The notes below the pieces were generated by a model that saw only the letters and a list, made by a program, of their open reading frames with translations, had not been told where the DNA came from and made no database searches. Both the position numbers and the translations under genes were made by a program. DNA of 64,000 nt, from the NCBI GenBank assembly GCA_902749685.1, contig CACVKW010000605.1, positions 142,305 through 206,304 on the forward strand. The letters are read 5' to 3'. This DNA is from Olavius sp. associated proteobacterium Delta 1. GTDB lineage: Bacteria; Desulfobacterota; Desulfobacteria; Desulfobacterales; JAFDCJ01. This document shows positions 1 to 7,774 of this stretch, piece after piece; the stretch's first letter is position 1, and each line of letters begins with the position of its first letter.

Positions 1-1
1 A

Positions 2-157
2 ATGGCAGAGCTGATAGATTCGTGCGAGAATGGACACGACCATGATCGAAAGCCGATTACCATTACCGGCCCATATACGGATCAAGTCTTAAACGCAGGT
101 TTTTATTCCCGCCTGAGGGAATTAAACAGGGAAAGCAGCTTTTCGGTGGTCGGTTAG
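2..157 (+). CDS. 3' end of a truncated gene at the window edge (unknown)
   Basis: An open frame runs in from the left edge and stops with TAG at 155-157, leaving 51 codons. The first visible codon is an ATG, but there is no room to see a ribosome site, so this is more likely the C-terminal tail of a longer gene than a small gene. The tail is polar, with a His/Asp-rich patch (ENGHDHDRK) followed by ITITGPYTDQVLNAGFYSRL. I do not recognise the family. It converges on the small membrane protein gene that ends at 163, only 5 bases away. Confidence 0.4.
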   Translation: MAELIDSCENGHDHDRKPITITGPYTDQVLNAGFYSRLRELNRESSFSVVG

Positions 158-162
158 TGCTC

Positions 163-429
163 TTATGCCTCCTTACTTTGCTTGGGGAAGGATATGAGAT
201 TATAAAGCCAGGCGAAGATCGCACCGATGATCAAACCATCCCCAAAAGCCCAGATTAATCCGATAAAGCTCCCGGCCGGTGATATGCTGTACCCCCGGTA
301 CAGTCGTCCCAGTAAGGTGGGCTCACCGGTTGGGCCATCAAATCCGATAATCCACCAGGTCAGCGAGAAAAGAGCAAAACCCCAGACCAACCCGCAGGTG
401 AGGGCAAACGCTTTTACATTGAGTTTCAT
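163..429 (-). CDS. small two-helix membrane protein (holin-like annotation in relatives)
   Basis: Product of 88 residues with two hydrophobic helices: about residues 9-30 (ALTCGLVWGFALFSLTWWII) and about 55-80, joined by a loop with the segment GRLYRGYSISPAGS. It is the last gene of a three-gene operon; its ATG overlaps the slipin stop by 4 bases (ATGA), and a strong ribosome site (AAGGAGG) precedes it inside the slipin gene. From memory, very similar small proteins from anaerobic bacteria are labelled 'bacteriophage holin' in databases, but nothing phage-like surrounds it here. Coupling to a slipin suggests a membrane-stress or membrane-organisation accessory. Function is not established. 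Confidence 0.75.
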   Translation of the reverse strand: MKLNVKAFALTCGLVWGFALFSLTWWIIGFDGPTGEPTLLGRLYRGYSISPAGSFIGLIWAFGDGLIIGAIFAWLYNLISFPKQSKEA

Positions 430-1325
430 TCTGACACCTCCTTGCTTGTGGTGTTCTTTTCTGAAAGTGCCGCCAAACCGCCTATAGCACCCATATTCAT
501 TGATTCTAGCGCTGAGCTCGGCACGATTATCAGGGAACCCTTTTCCTTGAGCCCTTCAAAGAGCATGTTCATTCCGCGCAGCTGCAGTGCCACCGGATTA
601 TCCTGGTATTGCCGGCTGGCTTCAGCAAACTTTTCTGAAATCTCAGTTTCAGCCGTGCCGAGGATAATTCTGGCCTGGCGCTCCCTTTCAGCCTGAGCCT
701 GCTTGCTCATAGCATCTGCCAGGGCCGCCGGAATGACGATATCTTTAATTCCAACACTCTGGCAGGTGATTCCCCAGGGGCTCGTATGCTCGTCGAGCGT
801 GTGTTGCAGGGCTTCAGCGATTTTTTCTCGATTTTGCAAAAGATCGGCCAGTTCATGTCGTCCGATGATATCCCGTAATCCCGTCTGAGCGATATAGGTC
901 ACCGCTTCAACATATCGCCTCACCTCCAACGCTGCTTTTTCCACGTCCCAGACCGTCCAATATACCACGGCGTCCACGTCCACCGGCACCGTGTCTTTGG
1001 TGAGAGTTTTTTCTGCGTTAAAGTCGGTTACGCGCACCCGCTGATCAATATAGGTGCCAATGCGATCGATAATCGGTACTATAAGAAAAGGCCCCGGTCC
1101 CCTCAAACCGCAGAATTTCCCCATCCGTAAAACAACGGCTTTTTCCCATTGGTCGGCAATTTTTATCGAAGCGGCAATAAACATTGCCAAAAGGGCGCCA
1201 ATCGCGGCAATCGACCAGTGGATAATACCCCCATGAAAAAGCCCGGCGTCAAGCCCGCTAAGCAAAACGAAAACAGCTATTGAAATCGAGTTGACCGCTC
1301 TTGATTTTGTTACTTCCGTATTCAT
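426..1325 (-). CDS. slipin / stomatin-like SPFH (band 7) membrane protein
   Basis: A 299-residue SPFH-domain protein that should oligomerise on the inner membrane and organise lipid microdomains or assist membrane protein turnover. Two hydrophobic segments lie at about residues 14-31 and 35-53, then the SPFH core starts with EKAVVLRMGKFCGLRGPGPF (about 61-80), followed by the RVTDFNAEKTLTKDTVPVDV and ALEVRRYVEAV segments and the alpha-helical AQAERERQARIILGTAE coil that is characteristic of slipins. The ATG has a strong AAGGAGG site. It is the middle gene of a coupled operon, overlapping the GntR gene upstream by 4 bases and the small membrane protein downstream by 4 bases. No NfeD partner is present, which is the usual neighbour of slipins. 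The operon seems controlled by its own first gene. Confidence 0.88.
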   Translation of the reverse strand: MNTEVTKSRAVNSISIAVFVLLSGLDAGLFHGGIIHWSIAAIGALLAMFIAASIKIADQWEKAVVLRMGKFCGLRGPGPFLIVPIIDRIGTYIDQRVRVTDFNAEKTLTKDTVPVDVDAVVYWTVWDVEKAALEVRRYVEAVTYIAQTGLRDIIGRHELADLLQNREKIAEALQHTLDEHTSPWGITCQSVGIKDIVIPAALADAMSKQAQAERERQARIILGTAETEISEKFAEASRQYQDNPVALQLRGMNMLFEGLKEKGSLIIVPSSALESMNMGAIGGLAALSEKNTTSKEVSE

Positions 1326-1705
1326 TTGTCACCTCCTTGCCTTTGCTTTAGTTCATTGATCATTTCATCGATGCTGAACCCATAGCTTGCGGCGATACTC
1401 AAGTACTCCGTGCATATACCGGCTAACTTATTCTGACGTTCCTCGAGGCTAATTTGAACATCCAGCGATCCGATAAATGTGCCCGTACCCTGTTGAGTTT
1501 CCAGGACCTTTTGGATTTCCAATTCCCGGTAGGCCTTGCTTACCGTATTGAGATTGACCTTGAGCTGCACCGCCAATGCTCTGACCGTGGGAAGCTGCTC
1601 ACCGACATTCAAGCTACCGGTGGCAACACCATAGCGTATCTGGTCAATGATCTGGCGGTAAAAGGGAACTCCGCTTTTCGGGTCTAGTTTAAAATCGATC
1701 ATCAT
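1322..1705 (-). CDS. GntR-family transcriptional regulator, YtrA type
   Basis: A 127-residue regulator. Residues about 10-75 form the GntR winged helix (FYRQIIDQIRYGVATGSLNV, then QLPTVRALAVQLKVNLNTVS and YRELE), with the wing ETQQGTGTFI. Only about 40 residues follow, which is the short YtrA-type dimerisation tail rather than a FadR/HutC effector domain. Two successive ATG codons open the gene; AAGGT sits 6 bases before the first. YtrA-type repressors normally control a neighbouring operon for membrane or transport proteins and themselves; here it leads a coupled operon with a slipin and a small membrane protein. An inverted repeat in its promoter (separate entry) is a good autoregulatory site. 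Confidence 0.88.
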   Translation of the reverse strand: MMIDFKLDPKSGVPFYRQIIDQIRYGVATGSLNVGEQLPTVRALAVQLKVNLNTVSKAYRELEIQKVLETQQGTGTFIGSLDVQISLEERQNKLAGICTEYLSIAASYGFSIDEMINELKQRQGGDK

Positions 1706-1742
1706 TATCTACCTTTTTATGTGACAATCAAATGAATAGTTG

Positions 1743-1800
1743 TATATTGTAATATTTAAATAGTACAATATAGATACAATAATACAATACACTTTGTCAA
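1743..1800 (-). promoter_or_regulatory. promoter with candidate GntR operator
   Basis: Directly upstream of the GntR gene lies the perfect 9-base inverted repeat TATATTGTA (1743-1751) and TACAATATA (1764-1772) with a 12-base spacer. Two further TACAATA copies follow at 1775-1781 and 1783-1789. A perfect minus-strand TTGACA -35 box lies at 1795-1800, so the repeats cover the -10 and start region, where a repressor would block transcription. The -10 box itself is poorly defined. The operator role is inferred from position and symmetry. Confidence 0.5.
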
Positions 1801-1902
1801 GGAAAAAATGAAATTAAAAGATTTTAATATTATCTCAAATAGATATGGTGAAAATAGATGCGATTCCTGCCATTCAAATCCCGCCGCGACGGGATTGCAT
1901 GT

Positions 1903-2235
1903 TCACCTCGCGCGCTGACGTGCTTTTGTCTTTTTCCGATCTTTCTTTTTAAACAACTTTTCTTTCGTCCATTTATACCCGTCAATGGTCTTATATTTTA
2001 TCTTTACCACCAACGGTTGATCGACATATTTATATCCCTTGTGTACTTCAATGTTCCGGGCGCCGTCCGGCGGCTGGGTATTGGTGTAGTGTCTGGCGCC
2101 TTTTTCATCCGTCCATGAATACAGGGTGACGCGCTGGTCATCCTCGTGAAGCGTTGTTTTCACATGCCAGTCGTAAGCCAGAAATCCGATGGTTCCGATA
2201 ATAAGGACGCTAACGACAATCAATATTTTTTTCAT
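1903..2235 (-). CDS. membrane-anchored DUF4124-like protein
   Basis: A 110-residue protein with an N-terminal signal anchor (residues about 4-22, ILIVVSVLIIGTIGFLAYDW) and then a segment YSWTDEKGARHYTNTQPPDG (about 39-58) that matches the DUF4124 pattern (tyrosine/tryptophan-aspartate-glycine, then 'HYT(N/D)xPP'). The C-terminus is very lysine/arginine rich (about residues 88-110). It should sit in the inner membrane facing the periplasm. Its ATG shares one base with the stop of the four-helix membrane protein upstream (TAATG), so the two are translated together. Molecular role unknown. Confidence 0.7.
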   Translation of the reverse strand: MKKILIVVSVLIIGTIGFLAYDWHVKTTLHEDDQRVTLYSWTDEKGARHYTNTQPPDGARNIEVHKGYKYVDQPLVVKIKYKTIDGYKWTKEKLFKKKDRKKTKARQRAR

Positions 2236-2618
2236 TAATTAATTCCCACCCATGCAAAAACTGCCACAAAGGCGAAAAGCGTCCACTGAAACATTTTAAA
2301 GATTGCGTTTTTGATGCCCGAGGTGGCAGCAATAACAATCTGAACCAGCGCGAAAAACCCATAATTTATAGAGATAAATTTAACCAGCCAGGAATTATCC
2401 GCCTGATTATTATAGCCGAATCCGATTAACAATAAAAAGATGGCGGACAGCACCAGATACGCTGATACGTAGTGGAAGACACAATGGTTTACTTTTTTCG
2501 GCACGTCGTCAAAAGAAGCCTGCAGCATGGGTTTCAGATATAGTTTGCTGCCGGCCGCAAAATGACCGAGGGTGATAAATACGGCGCCCACTCCGGCGAT
2601 GAAAATTGGCCAATTCAT
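2235..2618 (-). CDS. four-helix integral membrane protein, unknown function
   Basis: A 127-residue protein with four predicted transmembrane helices at about residues 4-24, 48-68, 82-100 and 107-126, and the loop sequence LYLKPMLQASFDDVPKKVNH between helices 1 and 2. The ATG has a strong site (AGGAGGAACTC). It is coupled to the DUF4124-like gene downstream. I do not recognise a named family with confidence; the arrangement is like small MAPEG- or DUF-type membrane proteins of proteobacteria. A localised inner-membrane function is all the sequence supports. Confidence 0.65.
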   Translation of the reverse strand: MNWPIFIAGVGAVFITLGHFAAGSKLYLKPMLQASFDDVPKKVNHCVFHYVSAYLVLSAIFLLLIGFGYNNQADNSWLVKFISINYGFFALVQIVIAATSGIKNAIFKMFQWTLFAFVAVFAWVGIN

Positions 2619-2972
2619 GAGTTCCTCCTAATGAGTCCGCCCTGAAAACTGGTAGAATCAGGGCTTTTAATGGTTTTTTCCATACCGAAGAAAGTTGTTT
2701 AGTCGAATCTCCGGCGGAACAATTGCTTTGTGCTACGCATTTTATTTCTAGCTTTGTTCGGATATAACTTAAGGCACCCTTAGCTGAATTGTCAAATTGC
2801 ACCCCCCGCCGTCTTGACACAATACATCGCTTTTCCTATACTCGCCATGCATAAAACTGCGGGTGACCTTGAAATATACAGCGAATTCCTAACCCGGCTC
2901 CGCTTGGGGCGGAAATGGTGATATTCAAAGAAATAGCATTTATGGCGCTAATATAAAGAACAGGTAAATACC
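2619..2972. other. intergenic region between divergent genes, with an 83-bp repeat element
   Basis: No gene is supported here. The stretch separates the minus-strand membrane pair from plus-strand purB and should hold both promoters. It contains an 83-bp element (2636-2718) bounded by TCCGCC and GGCGGA, with an internal hairpin GCCCTGA / TCAGGGC at 2639-2645 and 2658-2664. A related copy lies at 16236-16317. Confidence 0.5.
2636..2718. repeat. dispersed intergenic element, copy 1 (TCCGCC...GGCGGA)
   Basis: The element starts with TCCGCCCTG and ends with CTCCGGCGGA, so its ends can pair. It shares AAGAAAGTTGTTT and the flanking layout with the copy at 16236-16317. Left-end half copies occur at 22734, 23694 and 28851, and a right-end half copy at 47600. 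All lie just outside coding sequence. Confidence 0.55.
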
Positions 2973-4325
2973 ATGGAATTTACATCTTTAGAAGCGATTA
3001 CCCCGGTGGACGGCCGCTATCGCCGGGCAACCCAAAAACTGGCGGGTTATTTTTCCGAAGGCGCTTTGATCAGGTACCGGGTGATGGTGGAAGTGGAATA
3101 TTTTATTGCCCTATGCGAGTTGCCGTTGCCTCAGCTGAAACGCTTTAATCACGAGTTGTTTGAACCCCTCAGGGCCGTCTATCAGGAATTTACACTGGAA
3201 GATGCCCGTCGGGTTAAAGACATCGAAAAAGTCACCAATCATGATGTCAAAGCCGTCGAGTATTTGCTGAAGGAAAAATTCGATGCGCTGCAATTGCAGG
3301 ATTTCAAAGAATTTATCCACTTCGGGTTGACCTCCCAGGACATCAACAACACGGCCATGCCTTATTCATTGAAACAAGCCTGGCAGGAAGTCGTCGGCCC
3401 TGTTTTTGATGAAGTCATCGATGTGCTTCAGGCCAGGGCCCGCCAATGGCAAGATGTCGCGATGCTGGCCCGCACCCACGGCCAACCTGCGTCACCGACC
3501 CGGCTGGGTAAGGAAATATATGTATTTGTTGAGCGCTTAATCGTCCAGGCCAACCAGTTAAAGGCTATTCCCTTTTCAGCAAAATTCGGGGGTGCCACCG
3601 GCAACTTCAACGCCCACCATGTTGCCTATCCGGATATTGACTGGCCGGCTTTCGCCGACAAACTGGTAAACAGCACACTGGGGCTCAGCCGCTCGAAAGT
3701 GACCACCCAAATTGAGCATTACGACAACCTGGCTGCATTTTGCGATAACCTGAAGCGAATCAACAGCGTCCTGATCGATTTTGATCGGGATATCTGGGCC
3801 TATATTTCGATGGATTATTTCAAACAGAAGATCAAAAAAGGCGAGGTGGGATCATCGACCATGCCGCATAAAGTCAACCCCATCGACTTTGAAAATTCGG
3901 AAGGCAATCTGGGAGTCGCCAATGCCATCCTGGAGCATCTGTCGGCCAAACTGCCGATTTCCAGATTGCAAAGAGACCTGACAGATTCAACGGTGACACG
4001 CAATATCGGCGTTCCGGTAGCCCACACCCTGATCGGTTTGAAATCCATGTTGCGAGGGCTGAACAAACTGATTCTGAATGCCGATGTGATCGAGGCCGAT
4101 CTGCAGAAAAACTGGGCGGTGGTGGCCGAAGGCATTCAGACGGTTTTGCGTCGCGAGAACTACCCTGAACCCTATGAAGCGCTCAAAGGGTTAACCCGCA
4201 CCCACACCACAATTAATCAAGAGGCCATTGCCGAATTTATCGAAACCCTGGACATATCCCGCAAGGTCAAAGCCGAACTGCTGAAAATCACCCCTGAAAA
4301 TTATACGGGAATTTGTGATTTTTAA
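2973..4325 (+). CDS. purB: adenylosuccinate lyase
   Basis: A 450-residue enzyme of the fumarase/aspartase superfamily. It should cleave SAICAR to AICAR plus fumarate and adenylosuccinate to AMP plus fumarate in the cytoplasm, serving de novo purine synthesis. The superfamily signature SSTMPHKVNP lies at about residues 293-302 (with FENSEGN after it), and the upstream conserved blocks ARTHGQPASPT (about 164-174) and FGLTSQDINNTA (about 112-123) carry the catalytic His regions. The length and N-terminus (MEFTSLEAITPVDGRY) fit the E. coli-type clade. Its ribosome site is weak. It stands alone, not within a pur operon. Confidence 0.95.
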   Translation: MEFTSLEAITPVDGRYRRATQKLAGYFSEGALIRYRVMVEVEYFIALCELPLPQLKRFNHELFEPLRAVYQEFTLEDARRVKDIEKVTNHDVKAVEYLLKEKFDALQLQDFKEFIHFGLTSQDINNTAMPYSLKQAWQEVVGPVFDEVIDVLQARARQWQDVAMLARTHGQPASPTRLGKEIYVFVERLIVQANQLKAIPFSAKFGGATGNFNAHHVAYPDIDWPAFADKLVNSTLGLSRSKVTTQIEHYDNLAAFCDNLKRINSVLIDFDRDIWAYISMDYFKQKIKKGEVGSSTMPHKVNPIDFENSEGNLGVANAILEHLSAKLPISRLQRDLTDSTVTRNIGVPVAHTLIGLKSMLRGLNKLILNADVIEADLQKNWAVVAEGIQTVLRRENYPEPYEALKGLTRTHTTINQEAIAEFIETLDISRKVKAELLKITPENYTGICDF

Positions 4326-4371
4326 TTTAGGGATTAAGAAATTTAGGGATTGTAGGCTTGAGGGCTTATTT

Positions 4372-4824
4372 TTATTTGGTGAGGCGCTTTTTAACCTCGC
4401 GCAACACCCGCGCGTCCTCTTGATGCCGTGGATGATCTATGCGGCTTTTGATCCGAATGAGGCTGTCAATATCGATCCAATTGGCTCTGGCGCTGCCGTA
4501 CACGCCTTTAACACACTTTTTCCAGGCCGTTGCAAATTTTACACCGACCACATTCATTATCAAGTCAATCCGGTCCGGTGCAACACCCAATTGTAAAATT
4601 TCTTTTTTATTTTCCGAATTTAATAGGAAGGGACTGCCGAATTCGGCCAGCGCATCGTTAGCGCGTTTTACGTTTTCAGGGTCGGGATCAATCCACAGAT
4701 CCATATCTTTGGTGTAGCGCGGTTTTGCGTGATAGATAAACGCAAGGCCTCCTATGATGAGATACCTGACCTTATGTTTGTCGAAAAAAAGGAGCATATC
4801 CTCAAAATCCTGAATGGCCTCCAT
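4372..4824 (-). CDS. nucleotidyltransferase-fold protein (DUF6036/AbiEii-like)
   Basis: A 150-residue protein of the minimal nucleotidyltransferase type. The signature GG (residues 25-26, YLIIGGLAFIYH) is followed by the metal-binding pair in YTKDMDLWID (about residues 38-47), then RIDLIMNVVGVKF and a C-terminal helix set KSRIDHPRHQEDARVL that matches the DUF6036/AbiEii-like group. These enzymes can transfer a nucleotide to tRNA or protein and are often the active half of two-gene toxin-antitoxin modules. It follows a 70-residue gene on the same strand with only 2 bases between them. Whether it is toxin, antitoxin or a housekeeping transferase cannot be told from sequence alone. Confidence 0.75.
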   Translation of the reverse strand: MEAIQDFEDMLLFFDKHKVRYLIIGGLAFIYHAKPRYTKDMDLWIDPDPENVKRANDALAEFGSPFLLNSENKKEILQLGVAPDRIDLIMNVVGVKFATAWKKCVKGVYGSARANWIDIDSLIRIKSRIDHPRHQEDARVLREVKKRLTK

Positions 4825-4826
4825 CC

Positions 4827-5039
4827 TCAGTCTCCGGTATCATCTGATGCTCTTTTTTGCAATCGAGCCTGTTCAACTTTTATCACATCTCTGCGTATTG
4901 CTACCAGTGCCGATAAACGCTGTTCCGGGGTTTGACTTTGCCAATAGGTCAAATCCCAGTTCTCCGCATCCTTAAAATCGGTGGCACGGTGTGCGACAAT
5001 TCTTTTCTGCCGAGCGGCGGATCTTTCTTTTAGATTCAT
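4827..5039 (-). CDS. small partner protein of the nucleotidyltransferase gene
   Basis: A 70-residue, charged protein (MNLKERSAARQKRIVAHRA at the start, then DLTYWQSQTPEQRLSALVAI). The segment 'YW..(Q/K)TPEQRL.A...(I/L)R' recurs in small proteins encoded next to DUF6036-type nucleotidyltransferases. It is helical and has no membrane segment. Together with the gene 2 bases downstream it forms a two-gene unit like a toxin-antitoxin pair. No classical DNA-binding motif is obvious. The family is not named to my knowledge. Confidence 0.65.
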   Translation of the reverse strand: MNLKERSAARQKRIVAHRATDFKDAENWDLTYWQSQTPEQRLSALVAIRRDVIKVEQARLQKRASDDTGD

Positions 5040-5302
5040 TTAATGAAATACAAGACAGGATTAAAATGCTCAACTGAAGTTCAAATCAAATTCAGTAATT
5101 ATGTTGTTACCATGTTGCGCTAGCAATGTCAATAAGTTAATAATTACAGCATCTTGAATAATTTTTCGGCAGCTGAAAATTTGAGGGTAGAATCGAATTC
5201 TTCCTTTTTATAATTCCGACTTCCGCACTCCAAACTCCGAATTCAAGTAATTCCGACTTCGACACGACTGAGCTCGTCGCAGCCACATTCCGACTTCCGA
5301 AT

Positions 5303-6220
5303 TCATATCCTCGGCCCCTCCAGCAGGGCTGTGGTTACCCGGTTGATTAAAGCCCAGATTGCATCTGCTGCCAAAACCCTTTCGATGGGACGGTCGAGCA
5401 GCACGTTCGCCTGGGGTGGGAATTCTTCGTCACCCTGCCATAACAGGAAGTATAGATTGATCCGGGGATATGGCGACAGTTTGTAGGCGGCGTCAGCCAT
5501 ATCCTTTGATTCGCCGCCTAAATACTCGGCTGCCTGTCTAAACCCCTTTAAGTCGCTACCGTAGCGATTTAAAAGAGGATCGGTCCTGAGCGCGTGGGGT
5601 CCTTGGAAAAAATGGCCCTCTTTCAGATCTTTAACGCCGACAATATCTTTGCCGATTGGATAGATGTCGTCGACATTTATCAAATAAAGAACGCTGACCA
5701 GTTCCAGCAGCGGATCATCGCTGATTATCCAATTGTCGTCTGCCTTTCGTTTCAGGCTGCAATTTTCGATGTCAACCATGACATCCTCGTTTAAAAACTG
5801 AAACACTACCTGGCCGGGTGATACCGGTGTAAACAGTGTCAAATTGCACATGGCGGCGATATCTTTTTGCCGTAAATCATCCCAATATGCCGGTGCCACT
5901 TTGACCCGGGATCCGTCGGGGGCGTAAGCAGGCGGTCTTTCCTGTAACCGTCGTTTTTGCATGTCTAAATATCCTTGGCTGAAGGGGTAAGGGCCGGTGC
6001 TAAAATTATCACAGGGAAATTGACTGCAATCACGCATGCAATAATCAATCTGATTCATATTGGCACAGGCCAGGATCGAACAGGTACCGCCCAGCAGCCG
6101 CTGTTGGGCGGCCAGTTTTATTTCAGCCGCACGACTTTTTCCCGGTCCGCAGCTGGAACAGCTTCCCAGCAGATTTAATTTGCAAACATCGCAGTTGATT
6201 CCACAGGCAGCGGTCGCCAT
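5303..6220 (-). CDS. DUF3795-DUF3786 domain protein (Cys-rich, anaerobe type)
   Basis: A 305-residue protein with two domains. Residues about 5-75 are a DUF3795-like cysteine module: CGINCDVCKLNLLGSCSSC followed by CSILAC and CMRDCSQFPCDNF, which offers ample ligands for zinc or an Fe-S cluster. Residues about 115-300 match DUF3786, with FQFLNEDVMVDIENCSL, LLELVSVLYLINV and the DAAYKLSPYPRINLYFLLW block ending in the DEEFPPQANVLLD motif. DUF3786 proteins occur mostly in sulfate reducers, acetogens and methanogens and may bind a corrinoid or a metal centre; that role is not proven. The ATG has GAGGTG 6 bases upstream. It is monocistronic. Confidence 0.8.
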   Translation of the reverse strand: MATAACGINCDVCKLNLLGSCSSCGPGKSRAAEIKLAAQQRLLGGTCSILACANMNQIDYCMRDCSQFPCDNFSTGPYPFSQGYLDMQKRRLQERPPAYAPDGSRVKVAPAYWDDLRQKDIAAMCNLTLFTPVSPGQVVFQFLNEDVMVDIENCSLKRKADDNWIISDDPLLELVSVLYLINVDDIYPIGKDIVGVKDLKEGHFFQGPHALRTDPLLNRYGSDLKGFRQAAEYLGGESKDMADAAYKLSPYPRINLYFLLWQGDEEFPPQANVLLDRPIERVLAADAIWALINRVTTALLEGPRI

Positions 6221-6549
6221 AATAGCACCTCAAATAGCTGGTCAGGCCCTCAGAATGGCACAATTTTAATAGCCTTGTCCAAAATTATAAATTCCAAATC
6301 TCAAATTCCAAATCACAAATGGTTCGACAAGCTCACCACCCTGAGCCAAGTCGATGGGTAAATCTCAAGTACCAATATTCAATGACCAAAACATTCTAAG
6401 TTGTTTGCGAGATGAGCCTATTACTTTATCGAATTTTAAAATCCTTAGCACAGCTTTTGATGCCTGTTTGGGATTTCGAATTTAGGTCATTGGAATTTAA
6501 TTGTAATTTGTGATTTGCTATTTGTTATTTCTTCAACCACCTTACACGA
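6221..6549. other. intergenic repeat-rich region
   Basis: No gene is supported. The DNA is made of short near-repeats of the type AAATTCCAAATCTCAAATTC on both strands, plus a 28-base segment (6320-6347) that recurs exactly, in inverse orientation, at 19602-19629. It separates the DUF3786 gene from mutM, both on the minus strand. Confidence 0.5.
6320..6347 (+). repeat. 28-bp dispersed repeat, copy 1
   Basis: The segment beginning TGGTTCGACAAGCTCACC and ending CCCTGAGCC is identical over 28 bases to the minus-strand sequence at 19602-19629, with similar AT-rich CAAAT flanks. It looks like a REP-type dispersed intergenic sequence. Confidence 0.6.
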
Positions 6550-7380
6550 TTATACTCTCTGACATTCAGAACAGATATGGGTACTCCTTTGCCCGACAAT
6601 AATCCTTTCGATGGTGGCTTTACAGCGGGGGCAGGGGAGATCTGAACGGCGAAACACCTTCAATTCGTCTTTGTTGCGACCTTGATGGCGGGCGACCGAG
6701 TAAAAATTGGTTTCACCGGTGCCCAGCGATGTACCGAGATTTTTCAACCCCCGCTTGAGCACCCGCGGAATGGCTCGGTGCAGCGCTTTGATTTCATTCA
6801 TCGACAGTGTGGCGGCAATGCGGTTGGGATGCAATTTTGCATCCCACAGCGCTTCATCCGCGTAAATATTGCCGAGTCCGGCCACAAAGGCCTGATCCAG
6901 CAGCAGTGGTTTCAAAAGCCGCTTGTGCCGCCTGAGACGGCCAGCCAGCACTTTCACCGTAAAGCCCTTTTCCAGCGGCTCAGGTCCCAGGCGGCCTAAT
7001 ATTCTTTCCGGATCAACTATCAGGTGTATGCGTCCGAATTTACGGGTATCGTGAAATCTTAACTGCTTTTTGTCACTGAATGTGATGATAACATGTTCAT
7101 GTTTGAGGCGTGGCGTATCGACTGAAACCAGATGCAGGCGGCCGGACATTCTGAGATGTAACAGCATAGTATAGTCGTTGTCAGTCTCAAAGACCAGATG
7201 CTTGCCCCGGCGCCGAATGGCGGTAAATGTGCGGCCCTTCATCCGGTTGCAGAATAATACAGACGAAGGCTCAGCTATCGTGCGCGCCCAGAAAACTTTG
7301 GCTCCGCTTATGGGGACACCGACTAATTTTGCGGCATTTAGATCGTTGACAATCGTTTGAACTTCAGGCAATTCGGGCAT
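6550..7380 (-). CDS. mutM: formamidopyrimidine-DNA glycosylase (Fpg/MutM)
   Basis: A 276-residue bifunctional glycosylase/AP lyase that removes 8-oxoguanine and formamidopyrimidines. The start at 7380 is chosen because the mature enzyme must begin with the nucleophilic proline: MPELPEVQTI gives Pro2 and Glu3, and AAGGA sits 8 bases upstream. The frame stays open for 41 more codons upstream, but that extension is spurious. The conserved lysine lies in RRRGKHLVFETD (about residue 57), the H2TH region in FVAGLGNIYADEALW, and a C-terminal zinc finger CPRC...CSEC (four Cys, C-x2-C-x16-C-x2-C). It is monocistronic, between two repeat-rich gaps. Confidence 0.95.
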   Translation of the reverse strand: MPELPEVQTIVNDLNAAKLVGVPISGAKVFWARTIAEPSSVLFCNRMKGRTFTAIRRRGKHLVFETDNDYTMLLHLRMSGRLHLVSVDTPRLKHEHVIITFSDKKQLRFHDTRKFGRIHLIVDPERILGRLGPEPLEKGFTVKVLAGRLRRHKRLLKPLLLDQAFVAGLGNIYADEALWDAKLHPNRIAATLSMNEIKALHRAIPRVLKRGLKNLGTSLGTGETNFYSVARHQGRNKDELKVFRRSDLPCPRCKATIERIIVGQRSTHICSECQRV

Positions 7381-7774
7381 GATATAGTCCTTGGCTAGTG
7401 GGACAGAAAACAGATGACAGAGATCGGAATTCGGAAGTGGTAATGCGGAAGGCGGAATTATTTGGTTTCGGAATTCAAATTGCGGATTGTCGATCTCCTT
7501 CATAATCGGTCATTAAATCCAGAAACCGTCATTCCCTAAGAATCCTGCAAGGTGAAGGAGGGATACCTGGAAGCTATTTCCAGTACCCCTTCAACTTCTG
7601 TTTTTTATCCTCCAACTTCCGCATTCCGAATTCCCACTTCCAAATTCTGTCGTCTGTTTTAGATTGACATTATTAGGACATCTACCTATAAATTACCAGA
7701 CAAATATGATGCTCAAATAATTTTGAATTTTGCCTAATAAATTAATGCGTTAACCCTAATCATAAGGAGCAAGC
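7381..7774. other. intergenic region between divergent mutM and acyl-CoA dehydrogenase genes
   Basis: No gene is supported. Most of it is the same low-complexity text seen elsewhere (GGAATTCGGAAGTGG, TTCCGAATTCCCACTTCC and similar), in part inverted around the middle, so it could fold. The last about 100 bases before 7775 are AT-rich and should hold the promoter of the dehydrogenase operon. Confidence 0.45.

Noticed and set aside
2509..2820. 103-codon frame overlapping the membrane protein gene and its upstream spacer
   Set aside because: Antisense-shifted frame across a repeat element and a real gene; no coding features.
7381..7503. N-terminal extension of MutM
   Set aside because: The open frame continues upstream, but Fpg needs the N-terminal Pro directly after Met, and AAGGA precedes the internal ATG at 7380.
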